A stretch of DNA of 35,981 nucleotides, taken from positions 1 through 35,981 of the forward strand of contig NZ_URFY01000045.1 of assembly GCF_900547205.1 (NCBI RefSeq). The letters are read 5' to 3'. The stretch comes from an uncultured Bacteroides sp. Its GTDB lineage: Bacteria > Bacteroidota > Bacteroidia > Bacteroidales > Bacteroidaceae. How positions within the stretch are numbered: the first letter of the stretch is position 1; every line of letters begins with the position of its first letter. Below, piece by piece: positions 15,190-25,166 of the stretch. The translations under genes were made by a program, and so were the position numbers. The notes under the pieces are model-generated. The model worked only from the letters and a program-made list of their open reading frames with translations. It ran no database searches and was not told the DNA's origin.

Positions 15190-18100
15190 ATGGAAGAAAA
15201 GCTTCAACATTGCAGGTGGAAGTACCTGGTGTGTATTTGGTTTGGAATCTTTAGTTTCCCGTTGATTGCGGTAGCGGCACAGGGAATGATAACGGTGAAA
15301 GGGTTCATCAGTGAGGCACAAGCTATTCGACAAATTGAAAAAAATAGTAGCTATGTGTTTTTCTACGATGCTGCGGATTTAGATGATGCGAAGCGCAAAA
15401 ACATCAATTGTCACGGCACAATTGAAAAAGTACTGGCTGCTGTATTTGAAGGTAGTAATGTTAGCTATGTTGTCAAGGGGGACGAGGTAGTTTTGAAAGT
15501 GAATAAGCAAAGTGTGCAGCAGAAAGGGGAAAAGAGAATCGTGAAAGGGCTGGTGACGGATGCCGTAGACGGGGAACCGCTGGTAGGTGTTAACATTGTT
15601 GTGAAAGGTGAGAAAACGGGTGCTATCACCGACCTGAATGGTAGATATTCTATCGCTGTCAGTGGGGATAGGGCAGTGTTGGTTTTCTCGTATATCGGTT
15701 ACCAGAGACGCGAAGCTCCGGTTGAAGATTTAGGAATAGTCAATATCACTATGTCAGGAGAGCAGCAGACGCTGAACGAAGTAGTTGTTGTAGGTTCCGG
15801 TGTGCAAAAGAAAGTGAGTGTGACAGGTTCTATTACGAGTGTGAAAGGAGATGTGCTACGAATGCCTACTTCCCAGTTAAGTTCCTCTTTTGCAGGTAAA
15901 CTGGCAGGTGTGATAGCTACCACCAGAACAGGAGAACCGGGTTCCGGAGCAGATTTCTATATACGCGGTATCTCAACTTTTGGCGGACGGACTACACCGC
16001 TTATTTTGTTGGATGAAGTAGAAATCTCTGTAAGTGACTTGAACTATGTACCCGCAGAGAATATTGAAAGTTTCTCTATCCTGAAAGATGCTTCTGCAAC
16101 GGCTATTTATGGTGCACGCGGCGCAAACGGTGTGATGATAATATCTACAAAAGGAGGCGATTATAACATGAAAACGAAGGTGAGTGTCAGTGCGGAAAAC
16201 TCCTTCAATATCATGTCCGATTTCCCGGAGTTTGTAGATGGACCGAGATATATGGAACTTTACAATGAAGCCGATTTGGCGAGAAATCCGAATAAACCGA
16301 GAGAACAATTGTTGTATTCGGAAAACCGCATCCGGTTGACGCGTGAGGGGGTAAATCCTTATGTATATCCCAATGTCGACTGGCAGGATGTTATCTTCAA
16401 TAAAATGGCTATGACGCAACGTGCCAATATCAATGTGTCAGGTGGAGGTACTAAAGTAAAGTATTACATGAGTTTGAACATTAGCCATGACAGTGGTTTG
16501 CTGAATACGAAGAAAGCTTATTCGTGGAACAATAACATTAATATAATGAACTATACATTCCAGAATAATATCTCGTATAAGCTGACACCCACAACGACAA
16601 TCAAGATGAACATGAATGCTCAGATTCGTCAGAATAAGGGCCCTAATATAAATAGCGCCGACCTATTCAGAATGATTTTAACGACCACTCCGGTAACTTT
16701 CCCTGCCACCTATCCGGCACAAGAGGGGGATTCCTATATTCGTTATGGTTCTGACTTCCAAAGTTCGGACTACAAGTATCCCAATCCTTATGCACAGATG
16801 ATGACTTCCTATAAGGAGCAGAATGCGAATACATTGAATACGGTTATAAAAGTTGAACAGGACTTCGGATTTATTACGAAAGGATTGAAAGCGAATCTTT
16901 GGGTTAACTTTAAGAACTGGTCCAGCAGTTCATACAACCGTTCTATTACTCCTTATCTTTTCAGAGCTGTGGGATACAGCGAAGATAATCCGCTGGAATA
17001 TGATATGGAACGTATACAAGAAGGTGCGGATTATATTACCGAGTCGGATATTGCCAGAAATTCCGATCAGACATTTGAGTTTCAAGGAAACATCAATTAC
17101 AGCCGCCAATTCGGGTTGCACAATGTCGGAGCAATGTTAATGTACAGGCAAAGAGAATACAGAAGTGCCGTACTTCCTAATCGTAATCAGGGCATCTCGG
17201 GACGTATAACGTATGATTACGGACAGCGTTATCTGGCTGAAATCAACTTCGGTTATAATGGAACTGAGCGGCTTGCCAAAAAGAAACGCTTCGGCTTCTT
17301 CCCAGCCATGTCGGTAGGATGGGTAGTTAGTAATGAGAAGTTCTTCGAACCGTTGAAAAATGTGGTGAATAACTTTAAAATAAGAGGTTCTTATGGACTG
17401 GTAGGTAGCGATGACTTGCAGCAACCGGGTGGAAGTTATTATTTGTACATTGATAAACTAACCAATAATGCATTGGAACAGATAAAGTGGACATTTGGAG
17501 ATACAATGAACCACACCTTGGGTGGTCCGGAAGTCTCCTACTATGCAAATAGGGATGCTGTGTGGGAGAAAGCAAAGAAGATGGATATTGGTATCGATAT
17601 GACTTTGTTTGACCATTGGAATGTGACAATAGACTACTTCTACGACAGACGTACGGATATATTCATGGAACGCCAGTCATGGCCGGTTTCTCTAGGATAT
17701 GATAAAGCCAAACCTTGGGGAAATGTGGGCAAGATGGATAATAAGGGTGTGGAGTTCAGCGTTAACTATAAGAAGAACTTCTCTAAAGATTTGGGAATTA
17801 GCTTCCAGACGAACCTTACATATAACAAGAACAAACTGGTGTATAAAGACGAACCCGATTATCCTACTATATGGAAGTCTGAAACCGGGAAACCCTATTC
17901 ACGTGTAACCGGATATATCGCTGAAGGATTGTTCCAGAGCCAAGAGGAAATAGACAATAGCCCCGAACAAATGGTAGGAAACAGTAAGCCGATGGTAGGC
18001 GATATCAAATACCGCGACTTAAACGGTGATGGAAAAGTAACGGAAGACGACCAGTGTATGATTTCCAAGTATGGCGCCGTACCACGTTTGCAATACGGTT

Positions 18101-18540
18101 TTGGTGGTACCGTTAATTATAAGAAGTTCGATTTCGGTATTTTCTTCAGCGGTTCGGCATTGCGTTCCATCATGATTAATAATCTGGACCCCTTCTTGGA
18201 AGGAAATCGCATTCCCAACAAGAATGTACTGAAGTTTATTGCAGACAACCACTGGTCTGCGGATAGTCCGAATCCGAACGCGCAATACCCACGTATGGGA
18301 TTGACGACCGGTGATATCGGTAATAATACGGCTAATAGTACCTACTGGTTGCGCAATGGTTCTTTCTTACGCTTGAAGAATCTTGAAATCGGTTATAAGA
18401 TTCCTTACGGACGTATCTATGCCAGCGGTGCCAATCTGCTTCGTTTCAGCCCGTTCGATTTGTGGGATCCTGAATTGGCAAGTTGGAACAGCTATCCGTT
18501 GCAACGTACGGTTAATGTGGGTATACAACTTAATTTCTAA
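15190..18540 (+). CDS. SusC-like TonB-dependent transporter with STN domain
   Basis: The 1116-residue outer membrane protein starts with a signal peptide (ending PLIAVAAQG). An STN signalling domain follows (about 32-105, including SSYVFFYDAADL), then a CarboxypepD-reg-like beta domain (about 115-205, VKGLVTDAVDGEPLVGVNIVVKG). The TonB box/plug region comes next (LNEVVVVGSG, SILKDASATAIYGARGANGVMI), and a 22-strand barrel ends NVGIQLNF. The STN domain marks it as a signal-transducing SusC that reports ligand to FecR. The ATG at 15190 best fits the signal peptide; the longest frame would need a TTG at 15151. With SusD it would import oligosaccharides or glycopeptides. Confidence 0.95.
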   Translation: MEEKLQHCRWKYLVCIWFGIFSFPLIAVAAQGMITVKGFISEAQAIRQIEKNSSYVFFYDAADLDDAKRKNINCHGTIEKVLAAVFEGSNVSYVVKGDEVVLKVNKQSVQQKGEKRIVKGLVTDAVDGEPLVGVNIVVKGEKTGAITDLNGRYSIAVSGDRAVLVFSYIGYQRREAPVEDLGIVNITMSGEQQTLNEVVVVGSGVQKKVSVTGSITSVKGDVLRMPTSQLSSSFAGKLAGVIATTRTGEPGSGADFYIRGISTFGGRTTPLILLDEVEISVSDLNYVPAENIESFSILKDASATAIYGARGANGVMIISTKGGDYNMKTKVSVSAENSFNIMSDFPEFVDGPRYMELYNEADLARNPNKPREQLLYSENRIRLTREGVNPYVYPNVDWQDVIFNKMAMTQRANINVSGGGTKVKYYMSLNISHDSGLLNTKKAYSWNNNINIMNYTFQNNISYKLTPTTTIKMNMNAQIRQNKGPNINSADLFRMILTTTPVTFPATYPAQEGDSYIRYGSDFQSSDYKYPNPYAQMMTSYKEQNANTLNTVIKVEQDFGFITKGLKANLWVNFKNWSSSSYNRSITPYLFRAVGYSEDNPLEYDMERIQEGADYITESDIARNSDQTFEFQGNINYSRQFGLHNVGAMLMYRQREYRSAVLPNRNQGISGRITYDYGQRYLAEINFGYNGTERLAKKKRFGFFPAMSVGWVVSNEKFFEPLKNVVNNFKIRGSYGLVGSDDLQQPGGSYYLYIDKLTNNALEQIKWTFGDTMNHTLGGPEVSYYANRDAVWEKAKKMDIGIDMTLFDHWNVTIDYFYDRRTDIFMERQSWPVSLGYDKAKPWGNVGKMDNKGVEFSVNYKKNFSKDLGISFQTNLTYNKNKLVYKDEPDYPTIWKSETGKPYSRVTGYIAEGLFQSQEEIDNSPEQMVGNSKPMVGDIKYRDLNGDGKVTEDDQCMISKYGAVPRLQYGFGGTVNYKKFDFGIFFSGSALRSIMINNLDPFLEGNRIPNKNVLKFIADNHWSADSPNPNAQYPRMGLTTGDIGNNTANSTYWLRNGSFLRLKNLEIGYKIPYGRIYASGANLLRFSPFDLWDPELASWNSYPLQRTVNVGIQLNF

Positions 18541-18561
18541 TCATCTTAAATCATAGGAAAT

Positions 18562-20637
18562 ATGAATAATTTGAAAAATACAGTTAGAGTGAGTCTGATG
18601 TTGGCAGCTCTTTTATTTACTATCGTATCGTGTGACTATCTCGACGTAGTGCCGCCCGAACAGGCTGGGCTACAGGATGCTACCAAAACCCGAAGAAGCA
18701 CGTTAGGCTTTTTGTTTACTTGCTATGCAGGACTCACGGCAGACGATTCTCCAATAGGGCATACTGCTGCGCTCAATGGCTCTACAGACGAATATGCACT
18801 ACCGATAGAGTGGCGAAATGACAGTGGAGCTTACTGGGATGATTATGCATTTAATTTAGTTTCAGCAGCCAATCCCGACGGACTTTGGGACAATTATTAT
18901 AAGTATATCGGGCAATGCTATCTTTTTCTACGTCAAGTAGAAGAACATCCCGGAGAAACTTTATTGAAAGAGTGGCTGCCGGGTGAAAAAGAACAATGGT
19001 TGGCAGAAGCTCATTTCCTGATTGCCTATTACCATTTTGCGCTGTTAAGAAAATATGGGCCGATACCTATTATAACAGAATATATGCCGCAGGATACTCC
19101 CGCTTCCGAATTTGGAGGAAGATGCCACTATGACTACTGTGTCAACTGGATTGCCTATCAACTAGACATTGCTGCACAAAACCTGCCGCCCACCCGCGAA
19201 GGTACAGAATGGGGGCGTGCTACCTCTACGATGTCTAAGGCTTTGAAAGCCCGTTTGCTGATGTACGCTGCTTCCCCTCTTTGGAATGGTAAATTTCCTT
19301 TCTCTTCTTGGAGGAACAAGGTCACTACATCCGGCGATAAAGATTTCTTTGTGGGCAATGATGCTAAATACAAGGAATCTATCGGACGTGATGATTATGG
19401 TCTGGAACTGGTAAGTAGCAGTTATAATGAGAAGAAATGGGAGAGAGCTATGGAAGCTTGCCAAGAGGCTCTAAACTTTGCAACGAATGAAGGTGAATGC
19501 CGTCTATATGGAACGGAAGAGGCTGATATGAAATTATATCAGACAGAACTTGGAAATCAAGATAAATGGTTGCCTTATGTGCCGGGCAAGGAAGATAATA
19601 ATATTGCAGAAAACAGGGCGTTTAAAGAAAGAGTAATGATGCTCCGTTACATGGTTGCTACACGCTATCCTACCAATAAGGAGTTAATCTGGGGGCTGAC
19701 CGGCAATAATATCAATAGCAGAATACAGGGTCGAATTCCAGTACATATTTTCCAAACAGGAAATAAGACTGCCTGGGCAGGAGGATATTCAGCTATTTCT
19801 CCAACGCTTTACACTATTGAGCATTTTTATACAGAAGAAGGCTTGCTACCTGAAGATGCGGCTTCTACCGGAAATTTTGCTTCAAGAACAGAATGGTTCA
19901 AAAGAGCCGGCATATCGGGAAATAATAGAGAGGACATCATCAATCTTTGTGTGAATCGCGAACCGCGCTTTTATGCATGGATGGCATTTGACGGCGGCGA
20001 TTACGGTTCGAAACTGCTCAAGACAAGCAGCGGCGATGCAGGCTCGCCATGTGTGTTGAACATGAAGACGGCTGCCGGGCACGGTTACGACCTTGCCAGA
20101 AGTCCGCGTAACTACAATGTTACCGGATTTATGACCCAGAAATATGTGAATCCGACAGCTCAATTTGTATTCGATGGTGGAGCTTTCCAAGCCGGAGAAA
20201 CCAAACCGATACCGCTTATTCGTTTGGCAGAGTTATACCTGAATCTGGCGGAATGCCAAGCTAACGTAGGTGGTGTTCATCTGGCAAATGCATTGACAAA
20301 CCTGAAGGTGGTACGTGACCGTGCAGGTGTTCCTACACCTATCACCGTTCCGGCACAAGACCAACTCATTGAAATGGTTCATAACGAACGTTTTATTGAG
20401 TTTTGGAATGAAGGACATCGCTATCACGATGTACGTCGTTGGGCGGAAGGTAAGAAATACTTTGGTGCCAGACGCGAAGGTCTGAATGAAATGGTAAAAG
20501 ATATATCATTTGAAGAATTCAATGTACCGACCCCTATTAACCAGCCGTACAGATGGGATGACCGTTTATATCTGGCGCCTATTCAAAATGCAGAAGTTTA
20601 TAGAAACCCGCAAATGGTTCAGGCATATGGTTATTGA
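18562..20637 (+). CDS. SusD/RagB-family surface lipoprotein
   Basis: This 691-residue lipoprotein has its signal ending LFTIVSC, with Cys25 followed by the typical DYLDVVPPEQ. The N-terminal helical TPR-like part (EQWLAEAHFLIAYYHFALLRKYGPIPII) and the C-terminal segment (LIRLAELYLNLAECQAN, NERFIEFWNEGHRYHDVRRW) are hallmark SusD regions. It is longer than the average 500-600 residues, mainly through insertions between about 280 and 470. SusD proteins close like a lid over SusC and bind the ligand at the cell surface. It is 21 bp after susC, and its ligand is likely a host glycoprotein glycan given the protease and sulfatase. Confidence 0.95.
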   Translation: MNNLKNTVRVSLMLAALLFTIVSCDYLDVVPPEQAGLQDATKTRRSTLGFLFTCYAGLTADDSPIGHTAALNGSTDEYALPIEWRNDSGAYWDDYAFNLVSAANPDGLWDNYYKYIGQCYLFLRQVEEHPGETLLKEWLPGEKEQWLAEAHFLIAYYHFALLRKYGPIPIITEYMPQDTPASEFGGRCHYDYCVNWIAYQLDIAAQNLPPTREGTEWGRATSTMSKALKARLLMYAASPLWNGKFPFSSWRNKVTTSGDKDFFVGNDAKYKESIGRDDYGLELVSSSYNEKKWERAMEACQEALNFATNEGECRLYGTEEADMKLYQTELGNQDKWLPYVPGKEDNNIAENRAFKERVMMLRYMVATRYPTNKELIWGLTGNNINSRIQGRIPVHIFQTGNKTAWAGGYSAISPTLYTIEHFYTEEGLLPEDAASTGNFASRTEWFKRAGISGNNREDIINLCVNREPRFYAWMAFDGGDYGSKLLKTSSGDAGSPCVLNMKTAAGHGYDLARSPRNYNVTGFMTQKYVNPTAQFVFDGGAFQAGETKPIPLIRLAELYLNLAECQANVGGVHLANALTNLKVVRDRAGVPTPITVPAQDQLIEMVHNERFIEFWNEGHRYHDVRRWAEGKKYFGARREGLNEMVKDISFEEFNVPTPINQPYRWDDRLYLAPIQNAEVYRNPQMVQAYGY

Positions 20638-20665
20638 TTATATTATGAATTTAAAAAGCAGATTT

Positions 20666-22060
20666 ATGAAGAAAAGTTTATTAATACCATTCTTGTGTGG
20701 ATTATCATTTGTCTACACTGCGTGTGATGAATATGATGATACATATCCTAACGAATACCATAAGATTCTGTCGTTGAAGCAAACAGGCGAGGAGAACGTA
20801 ATTCTTTATAATACCGGGCAAGATGCTTCTTTCGACATCACTGTTATGAAGTCCGGATACAATCCGTCACTAACAGCTCAGGCTAAGTTGACCGTACTGT
20901 CGGACGAAGCGATGAAAGAATACAATGATAATTATACCATTTTGCCTTCTACTACCTATGCCGTAGAGGGAAGTGACTTGGATTTCCAATCCGGCGAACT
21001 CTATAAAATCTCCAAAGTGGTGATGAAGACGGAGGAAATACAAGCATTAATTGAACTTCCGGAAAATGCCAATAAGACTTTTGTGCTGCCCATTTCACTG
21101 GTAAGTTCTACCGATTCAGTGAATTCAATGAATAATCTGTTTATCATGAAGCCGGTAGTTACTACACCGAAGGTCGTATTCAAAGTTACGGAGGAAGAGT
21201 GTGTGAAAGGATTTACTGGCAATTCCGATCCGGTAGTATTCTCCATACCTATAGGATTGGAAGTAGACAACCTTTGGGATTTTACCGCTCAGATTGAGGT
21301 GGTGAATAATGATGGTAAAGAGGGTTATTTGTCTTCCAATACAGTCACGCTCGAAAATGATGGATTAGTTACGTTCGAACCGGGCAAAGAAGCTTCGTTG
21401 AAAGTATCGGTATCGGCAGGAAGCGGAAATGACCTGACCAATCTTGTAGTAGGAGGGAAGGTTGTTCTCAAAATTACAAATATTGGTGGAGGCGTACAGT
21501 TTGATTATGATGCGAAAGAATTCACTTTAACGGTGACCGGCAAAGAGTATACCTACAACGATAAAGGTTTGGATGCTTCTATGTTGAGTTTCAATTTCTC
21601 CGGTTTTGTAGGTGGCACCGCAGCTGCGAACTTGTTTGATGGTGATCCTCTGACTTATGTGCAGACTCCATTCCCTAACAGGAATTTCACTGAGACTGGT
21701 GGTACTAATCCTTACCTTCAACTGAATCTTCCGGAAGGAGTTACTGATTTTGCTATCTCATGGTTACAATGTGATAAGAATGAGGTATCTTTGGTGCGAG
21801 GATTTGATGTGCTTTGGTCTGCCGACGGTTCATTCCAAGATATTCCGAATGCTATTAAGTCATATAGTGTAGATGATTTGAGTGCGGCAGGAGTGATTAA
21901 GCTGTCTGCTTCATTCACTACTTCGGCTTGCCACAGTGATGTCCCGGTAAAATATATAAGATTTGTTCAATCCTGGAATTGTGAAAGTACTACCGATGCT
22001 GGTGGAAGATGGCAATTCCGTTTGGCGGAACTTAAACTTTATGGTGTATCTATGCAATAG
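20666..22060 (+). CDS. DUF1735 / discoidin-like surface lipoprotein
   Basis: The 464-residue lipoprotein has its signal ending SFVYTAC and acidic residues right after Cys (DEYDDTY). A DUF1735 domain occupies about 40-160 (ILYNTGQDASFDITVMKSG) and a second beta domain about 165-290. The C-terminal part (about 315-462) has F5/8C-like features: NLFDGDPLTYVQTP, YLQLNLPEG and VKYIRFVQSW. It probably binds the substrate at the surface as an SGBP-type accessory of SusCD. The ATG at 20666 gives the signal peptide; the frame opens earlier inside susD, and the ATG at 20645 is an alternative. It lies 28 bp after susD. Confidence 0.85.
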   Translation: MKKSLLIPFLCGLSFVYTACDEYDDTYPNEYHKILSLKQTGEENVILYNTGQDASFDITVMKSGYNPSLTAQAKLTVLSDEAMKEYNDNYTILPSTTYAVEGSDLDFQSGELYKISKVVMKTEEIQALIELPENANKTFVLPISLVSSTDSVNSMNNLFIMKPVVTTPKVVFKVTEEECVKGFTGNSDPVVFSIPIGLEVDNLWDFTAQIEVVNNDGKEGYLSSNTVTLENDGLVTFEPGKEASLKVSVSAGSGNDLTNLVVGGKVVLKITNIGGGVQFDYDAKEFTLTVTGKEYTYNDKGLDASMLSFNFSGFVGGTAAANLFDGDPLTYVQTPFPNRNFTETGGTNPYLQLNLPEGVTDFAISWLQCDKNEVSLVRGFDVLWSADGSFQDIPNAIKSYSVDDLSAAGVIKLSASFTTSACHSDVPVKYIRFVQSWNCESTTDAGGRWQFRLAELKLYGVSMQ

Positions 22061-22083
22061 GATAAATATTCAATAAGTAACTG

Positions 22084-22139
22084 AATCCGTTGGTTGGAAT
22101 ACTCTTGTGTTCAAGAAATCCAACCAACGGATTTTTATT
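22084..22139 (+). terminator. Strong terminator-like hairpin inside the locus
   Basis: AATCCGTTGGTTGGA (22084-22098) pairs perfectly over 15 bp with TCCAACCAACGGATT (22119-22133), and the run TTTTTATT follows. It lies 23 bp after the DUF1735 gene stop and 28 bp before the protease start. It should end most transcripts before the protease gene unless read-through or processing occurs. Confidence 0.8.
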
Positions 22140-22166
22140 AGTTCAAACTTAATTTCATCTATTATA

Positions 22167-25100
22167 ATGAGAAAACATTTTTATGTAATGCTACTGGCTC
22201 TGTGTGTCGTACTACCTTTCACAGCTTGCAGTGATGATGAAAAAGTGGTAGACCCGTATTTGAAGATAGACTTGCCCGGTGAAACAATCAATCTTGATTC
22301 GAAAGCTGTAGATGCATTTGACGTGAAAGTGACGACGAACCAGAAGGATTGGAAAATCACTCCTTCAAAAGCCGACCGATGGTGCAGTTATGAAATAATG
22401 CCGGATGGAGAAAATTCAATCATCCGTTTTTCAGCTACCGAGAATGAAGGAATTGAACTGCGTGAGATAGAATATCTATTGACGGCGACCGGTTGCCAGC
22501 CTTTGAAAATACGAATCGTTCAGTTGGGTACAAAGCACGCGATACTTTTTGATTTATCCACTCCCAAAGCGGTGGCACAGGAGGGTGAGGAATTTGTATT
22601 AACTGTAACCTCCAATGTAGCTATTAAGCCAGCAGTGGAGGGCGATGCGGAAGAATGGATTGAAATCAAAGAACAATCGGTGCAGACAAGAGCTTTCTCT
22701 GATAAAGTGTTCAAGGTTGTAGTACACAAGAACATGACATTTCAGAATCGCACCGGGCACATTAATTTCTTCGCTACTACTCCCGAAACGACATTGAAAG
22801 AACCTGTTGCGTTTACTATCAACCAAGAAAAAGCCTCAACGGAAAATATGCAGGATATTAAGTTGAAGGTAAAAAGTGCAGTACTTATAGAGGGGAATGT
22901 TTATGGTGGGCAAGATGCGAGTAAGAGTATCGATGGAGACTATTCGACGAACTACAGTAGTGCCTCATTAGGCTCGGCGGAAGCCAGCAAGGGGCGCTAT
23001 ATCCTTATTGAATATACGCTGGAACAGACGGAAGACATAGGCTATGTGCGTCTGGTTCAGCGGTCGAATGATGATAAGAATTCTCTTTTTGCCAGCGGAG
23101 GTATTTCAGTGCTGAAGGAGGGAGAAACTGCTTGGAGTGAAGAAATTGGTTTTGTCACTTCGCAAACAGCGGGAGCAATGGTGGATATAAATATCAATAG
23201 CCTTCGGGTAAATAAGATACGTGTACGAATAGACCGGATGACACCGGGAATTGATAACATCAACGTGGCTTTAGCAGAGTTTGAATGCTACCGGTATTCG
23301 GAAAATGCGAATGATATATTGGAAGCACAACAGTTCTTTACGGATGGAACCTATTCGGAATTAAAGAGTAATGTGACTTCAGAAGAGATTAAAGGTATCA
23401 AAAATGCGGTTATTTATCAGATGGCGAAAGAACTGAAAGAAGGTGTTTACGATAAGAAATTCCGTTTCAATGCCTATCATTCTTGCAAAAATCCTAAGAC
23501 TGTAGCCGAAGAGCTAACTATCGGGAATAGAAGCGTATATGATAATCCGACGGGTATTTACTTTGAACAAGGAGAGTCGGTGCTGACATTTGTTGTCTAT
23601 AAAGGAACGAGCAAGACACCGTTGAATCTCGCCATTGCCGATTATAGGGAAGGAGGAAAGAAAAGTGTCCTCACCTTGCGCGAAGGCTTAAATATAATTA
23701 CTCCCGTTCACTCAGGTAATGGATATATTCAATATTGGACCAAGGATGAAACTGCGGACGTTGATGTTGATATCCACTTCTGTTTTGGCAAACAGATTGG
23801 CTATTGGGATATAAGACGCGGTGATACGGATGCTTCTTGGACAGAAATACTGGATATAGCCAAGATATCTGCCACAAACATTCCGAATGCGATGATGGAT
23901 ATTCTGGGACAAAGAGTGCAACTGCAAAACACGGTGAATGCCTTCGCCAAATGTGCACCGAATGCGATTCAAGCAGTAGTTGATATGCACGACCGAATGC
24001 TTAATTATGAATATTCGATGATGGGACTGGTAAAAAACAATGCAGTGCCTGCCAACCGTTTCTTCGGTGTCCGTTCCTGGGGTGGTAGCCCGAACTGGAA
24101 TGGAGTATGTTCCAATTATCCTAATACGGAGGATGCAATGTTGGTTCCGAAAACATTTTATAGCAAAAATAATATATGGGTTTTTGGACATGAATTTGGG
24201 CATGGCAACCAAGTTGCCCAGATGAAAGGCAACGGATGGACGGAGGTAACTAACAACCTTTACTGTTCGTACGCACAATACATGATGAGGAATGATCCGC
24301 TTAGCGAAGGATATCTGCGACTTGAACATGAATCCTTCAAACGTCCGGGAGCAAGCAAAGCTTCGGTGGGCGGGCGAATCAACGCGTATCTGAATGAAGC
24401 ATTGGTAGCCCATAAAGCGTATTTCACCCATGCAGGTGGCATCTCGACGACAAAACCGGATGTGTGGGAGTCTGACCCGTTTGTTAAGTTAGTTCCTTTA
24501 TGGCAGATGACTATGTATTTCATGGCGGCGGAAGTTACACCTGACTTTTGGGCTGATGTGCATTGGGCGGCTATCCATGACAATGACAAAAGTTATTCTC
24601 CCGGGCGTAGATATGTGAATTTTATGAAGCGTGCTATTGATGCTTCGGGACTGAATCTTTGTGGATTCTTCGAGGGAATGGGGCTGCTGAGAGTATTTGA
24701 CAATATGAAAGTGGACGACTATTCAGTTGCTACGATTAATATAACCCAAGCGATGGTAGAGGAAGTGAAAGCTTACGGAGAAGGGAAGCCATTACCTCCG
24801 GGAGGGATGCGGTATATTTCGGCTAACAGTGTAGAAGCATTCAAGAGAAAGGTTGGTGTGGAAGGTACCTTTAATTCCGGAATCTCCAAAGGAGCTGATT
24901 ATGCCACAGTGGAGCATAGCATTTGGAAGAATGTGGTTGCTTTCGAGACTTACAAAGGAGAAGAGTTGACTGACGTCTGTATAGTAGGTACCGGCGATGC
25001 GGCCAATAAGACAACTCGGGTAGATTACCCTACAGGTGCTACTCGAATTGAAGCCGTTAGTTGGGACGGGAGCCGGACACTGGTGGCTGGCAGCAGGTAA
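22167..25100 (+). CDS. M60-like zinc metalloprotease (enhancin/mucinase type)
   Basis: This 977-residue surface lipoprotein has its signal ending PFTAC, with Cys21 followed by SDDEK, like a surface-export signal. Two BACON-type beta domains (about 30-120 and 125-222) and an F5/8C/CBM32-like domain (about 230-378, IDGDYSTNYSSAS) come before the M60 domain (about 390-780). The gluzincin motif HEFGH (675-679) is followed 14 residues later by Glu693 as probable third zinc ligand. M60-like proteases cut O-glycosylated proteins such as mucin. BACON and F5/8C modules are known to occur with them. It ends the locus, and a shared regulon with SusCD is likely. Confidence 0.9.
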   Translation: MRKHFYVMLLALCVVLPFTACSDDEKVVDPYLKIDLPGETINLDSKAVDAFDVKVTTNQKDWKITPSKADRWCSYEIMPDGENSIIRFSATENEGIELREIEYLLTATGCQPLKIRIVQLGTKHAILFDLSTPKAVAQEGEEFVLTVTSNVAIKPAVEGDAEEWIEIKEQSVQTRAFSDKVFKVVVHKNMTFQNRTGHINFFATTPETTLKEPVAFTINQEKASTENMQDIKLKVKSAVLIEGNVYGGQDASKSIDGDYSTNYSSASLGSAEASKGRYILIEYTLEQTEDIGYVRLVQRSNDDKNSLFASGGISVLKEGETAWSEEIGFVTSQTAGAMVDININSLRVNKIRVRIDRMTPGIDNINVALAEFECYRYSENANDILEAQQFFTDGTYSELKSNVTSEEIKGIKNAVIYQMAKELKEGVYDKKFRFNAYHSCKNPKTVAEELTIGNRSVYDNPTGIYFEQGESVLTFVVYKGTSKTPLNLAIADYREGGKKSVLTLREGLNIITPVHSGNGYIQYWTKDETADVDVDIHFCFGKQIGYWDIRRGDTDASWTEILDIAKISATNIPNAMMDILGQRVQLQNTVNAFAKCAPNAIQAVVDMHDRMLNYEYSMMGLVKNNAVPANRFFGVRSWGGSPNWNGVCSNYPNTEDAMLVPKTFYSKNNIWVFGHEFGHGNQVAQMKGNGWTEVTNNLYCSYAQYMMRNDPLSEGYLRLEHESFKRPGASKASVGGRINAYLNEALVAHKAYFTHAGGISTTKPDVWESDPFVKLVPLWQMTMYFMAAEVTPDFWADVHWAAIHDNDKSYSPGRRYVNFMKRAIDASGLNLCGFFEGMGLLRVFDNMKVDDYSVATINITQAMVEEVKAYGEGKPLPPGGMRYISANSVEAFKRKVGVEGTFNSGISKGADYATVEHSIWKNVVAFETYKGEELTDVCIVGTGDAANKTTRVDYPTGATRIEAVSWDGSRTLVAGSR

Positions 25101-25131
25101 ATCCATACTCAACCCATACCCTATAAATGAT

Positions 25132-25161
25132 GTGAGATGCTGTTTTAAAGCAGCATCTCAC
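25132..25161. terminator. Hairpin between convergent genes
   Basis: GTGAGATGCTG (25132-25142) pairs perfectly with CAGCATCTCAC (25151-25161) around an 8-base loop. It has no good T-run on either side, so it may be a weak terminator or a 3'-end stabilising hairpin for the protease and porin messages. Confidence 0.55.
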
Positions 25162-25166
25162 TCATG

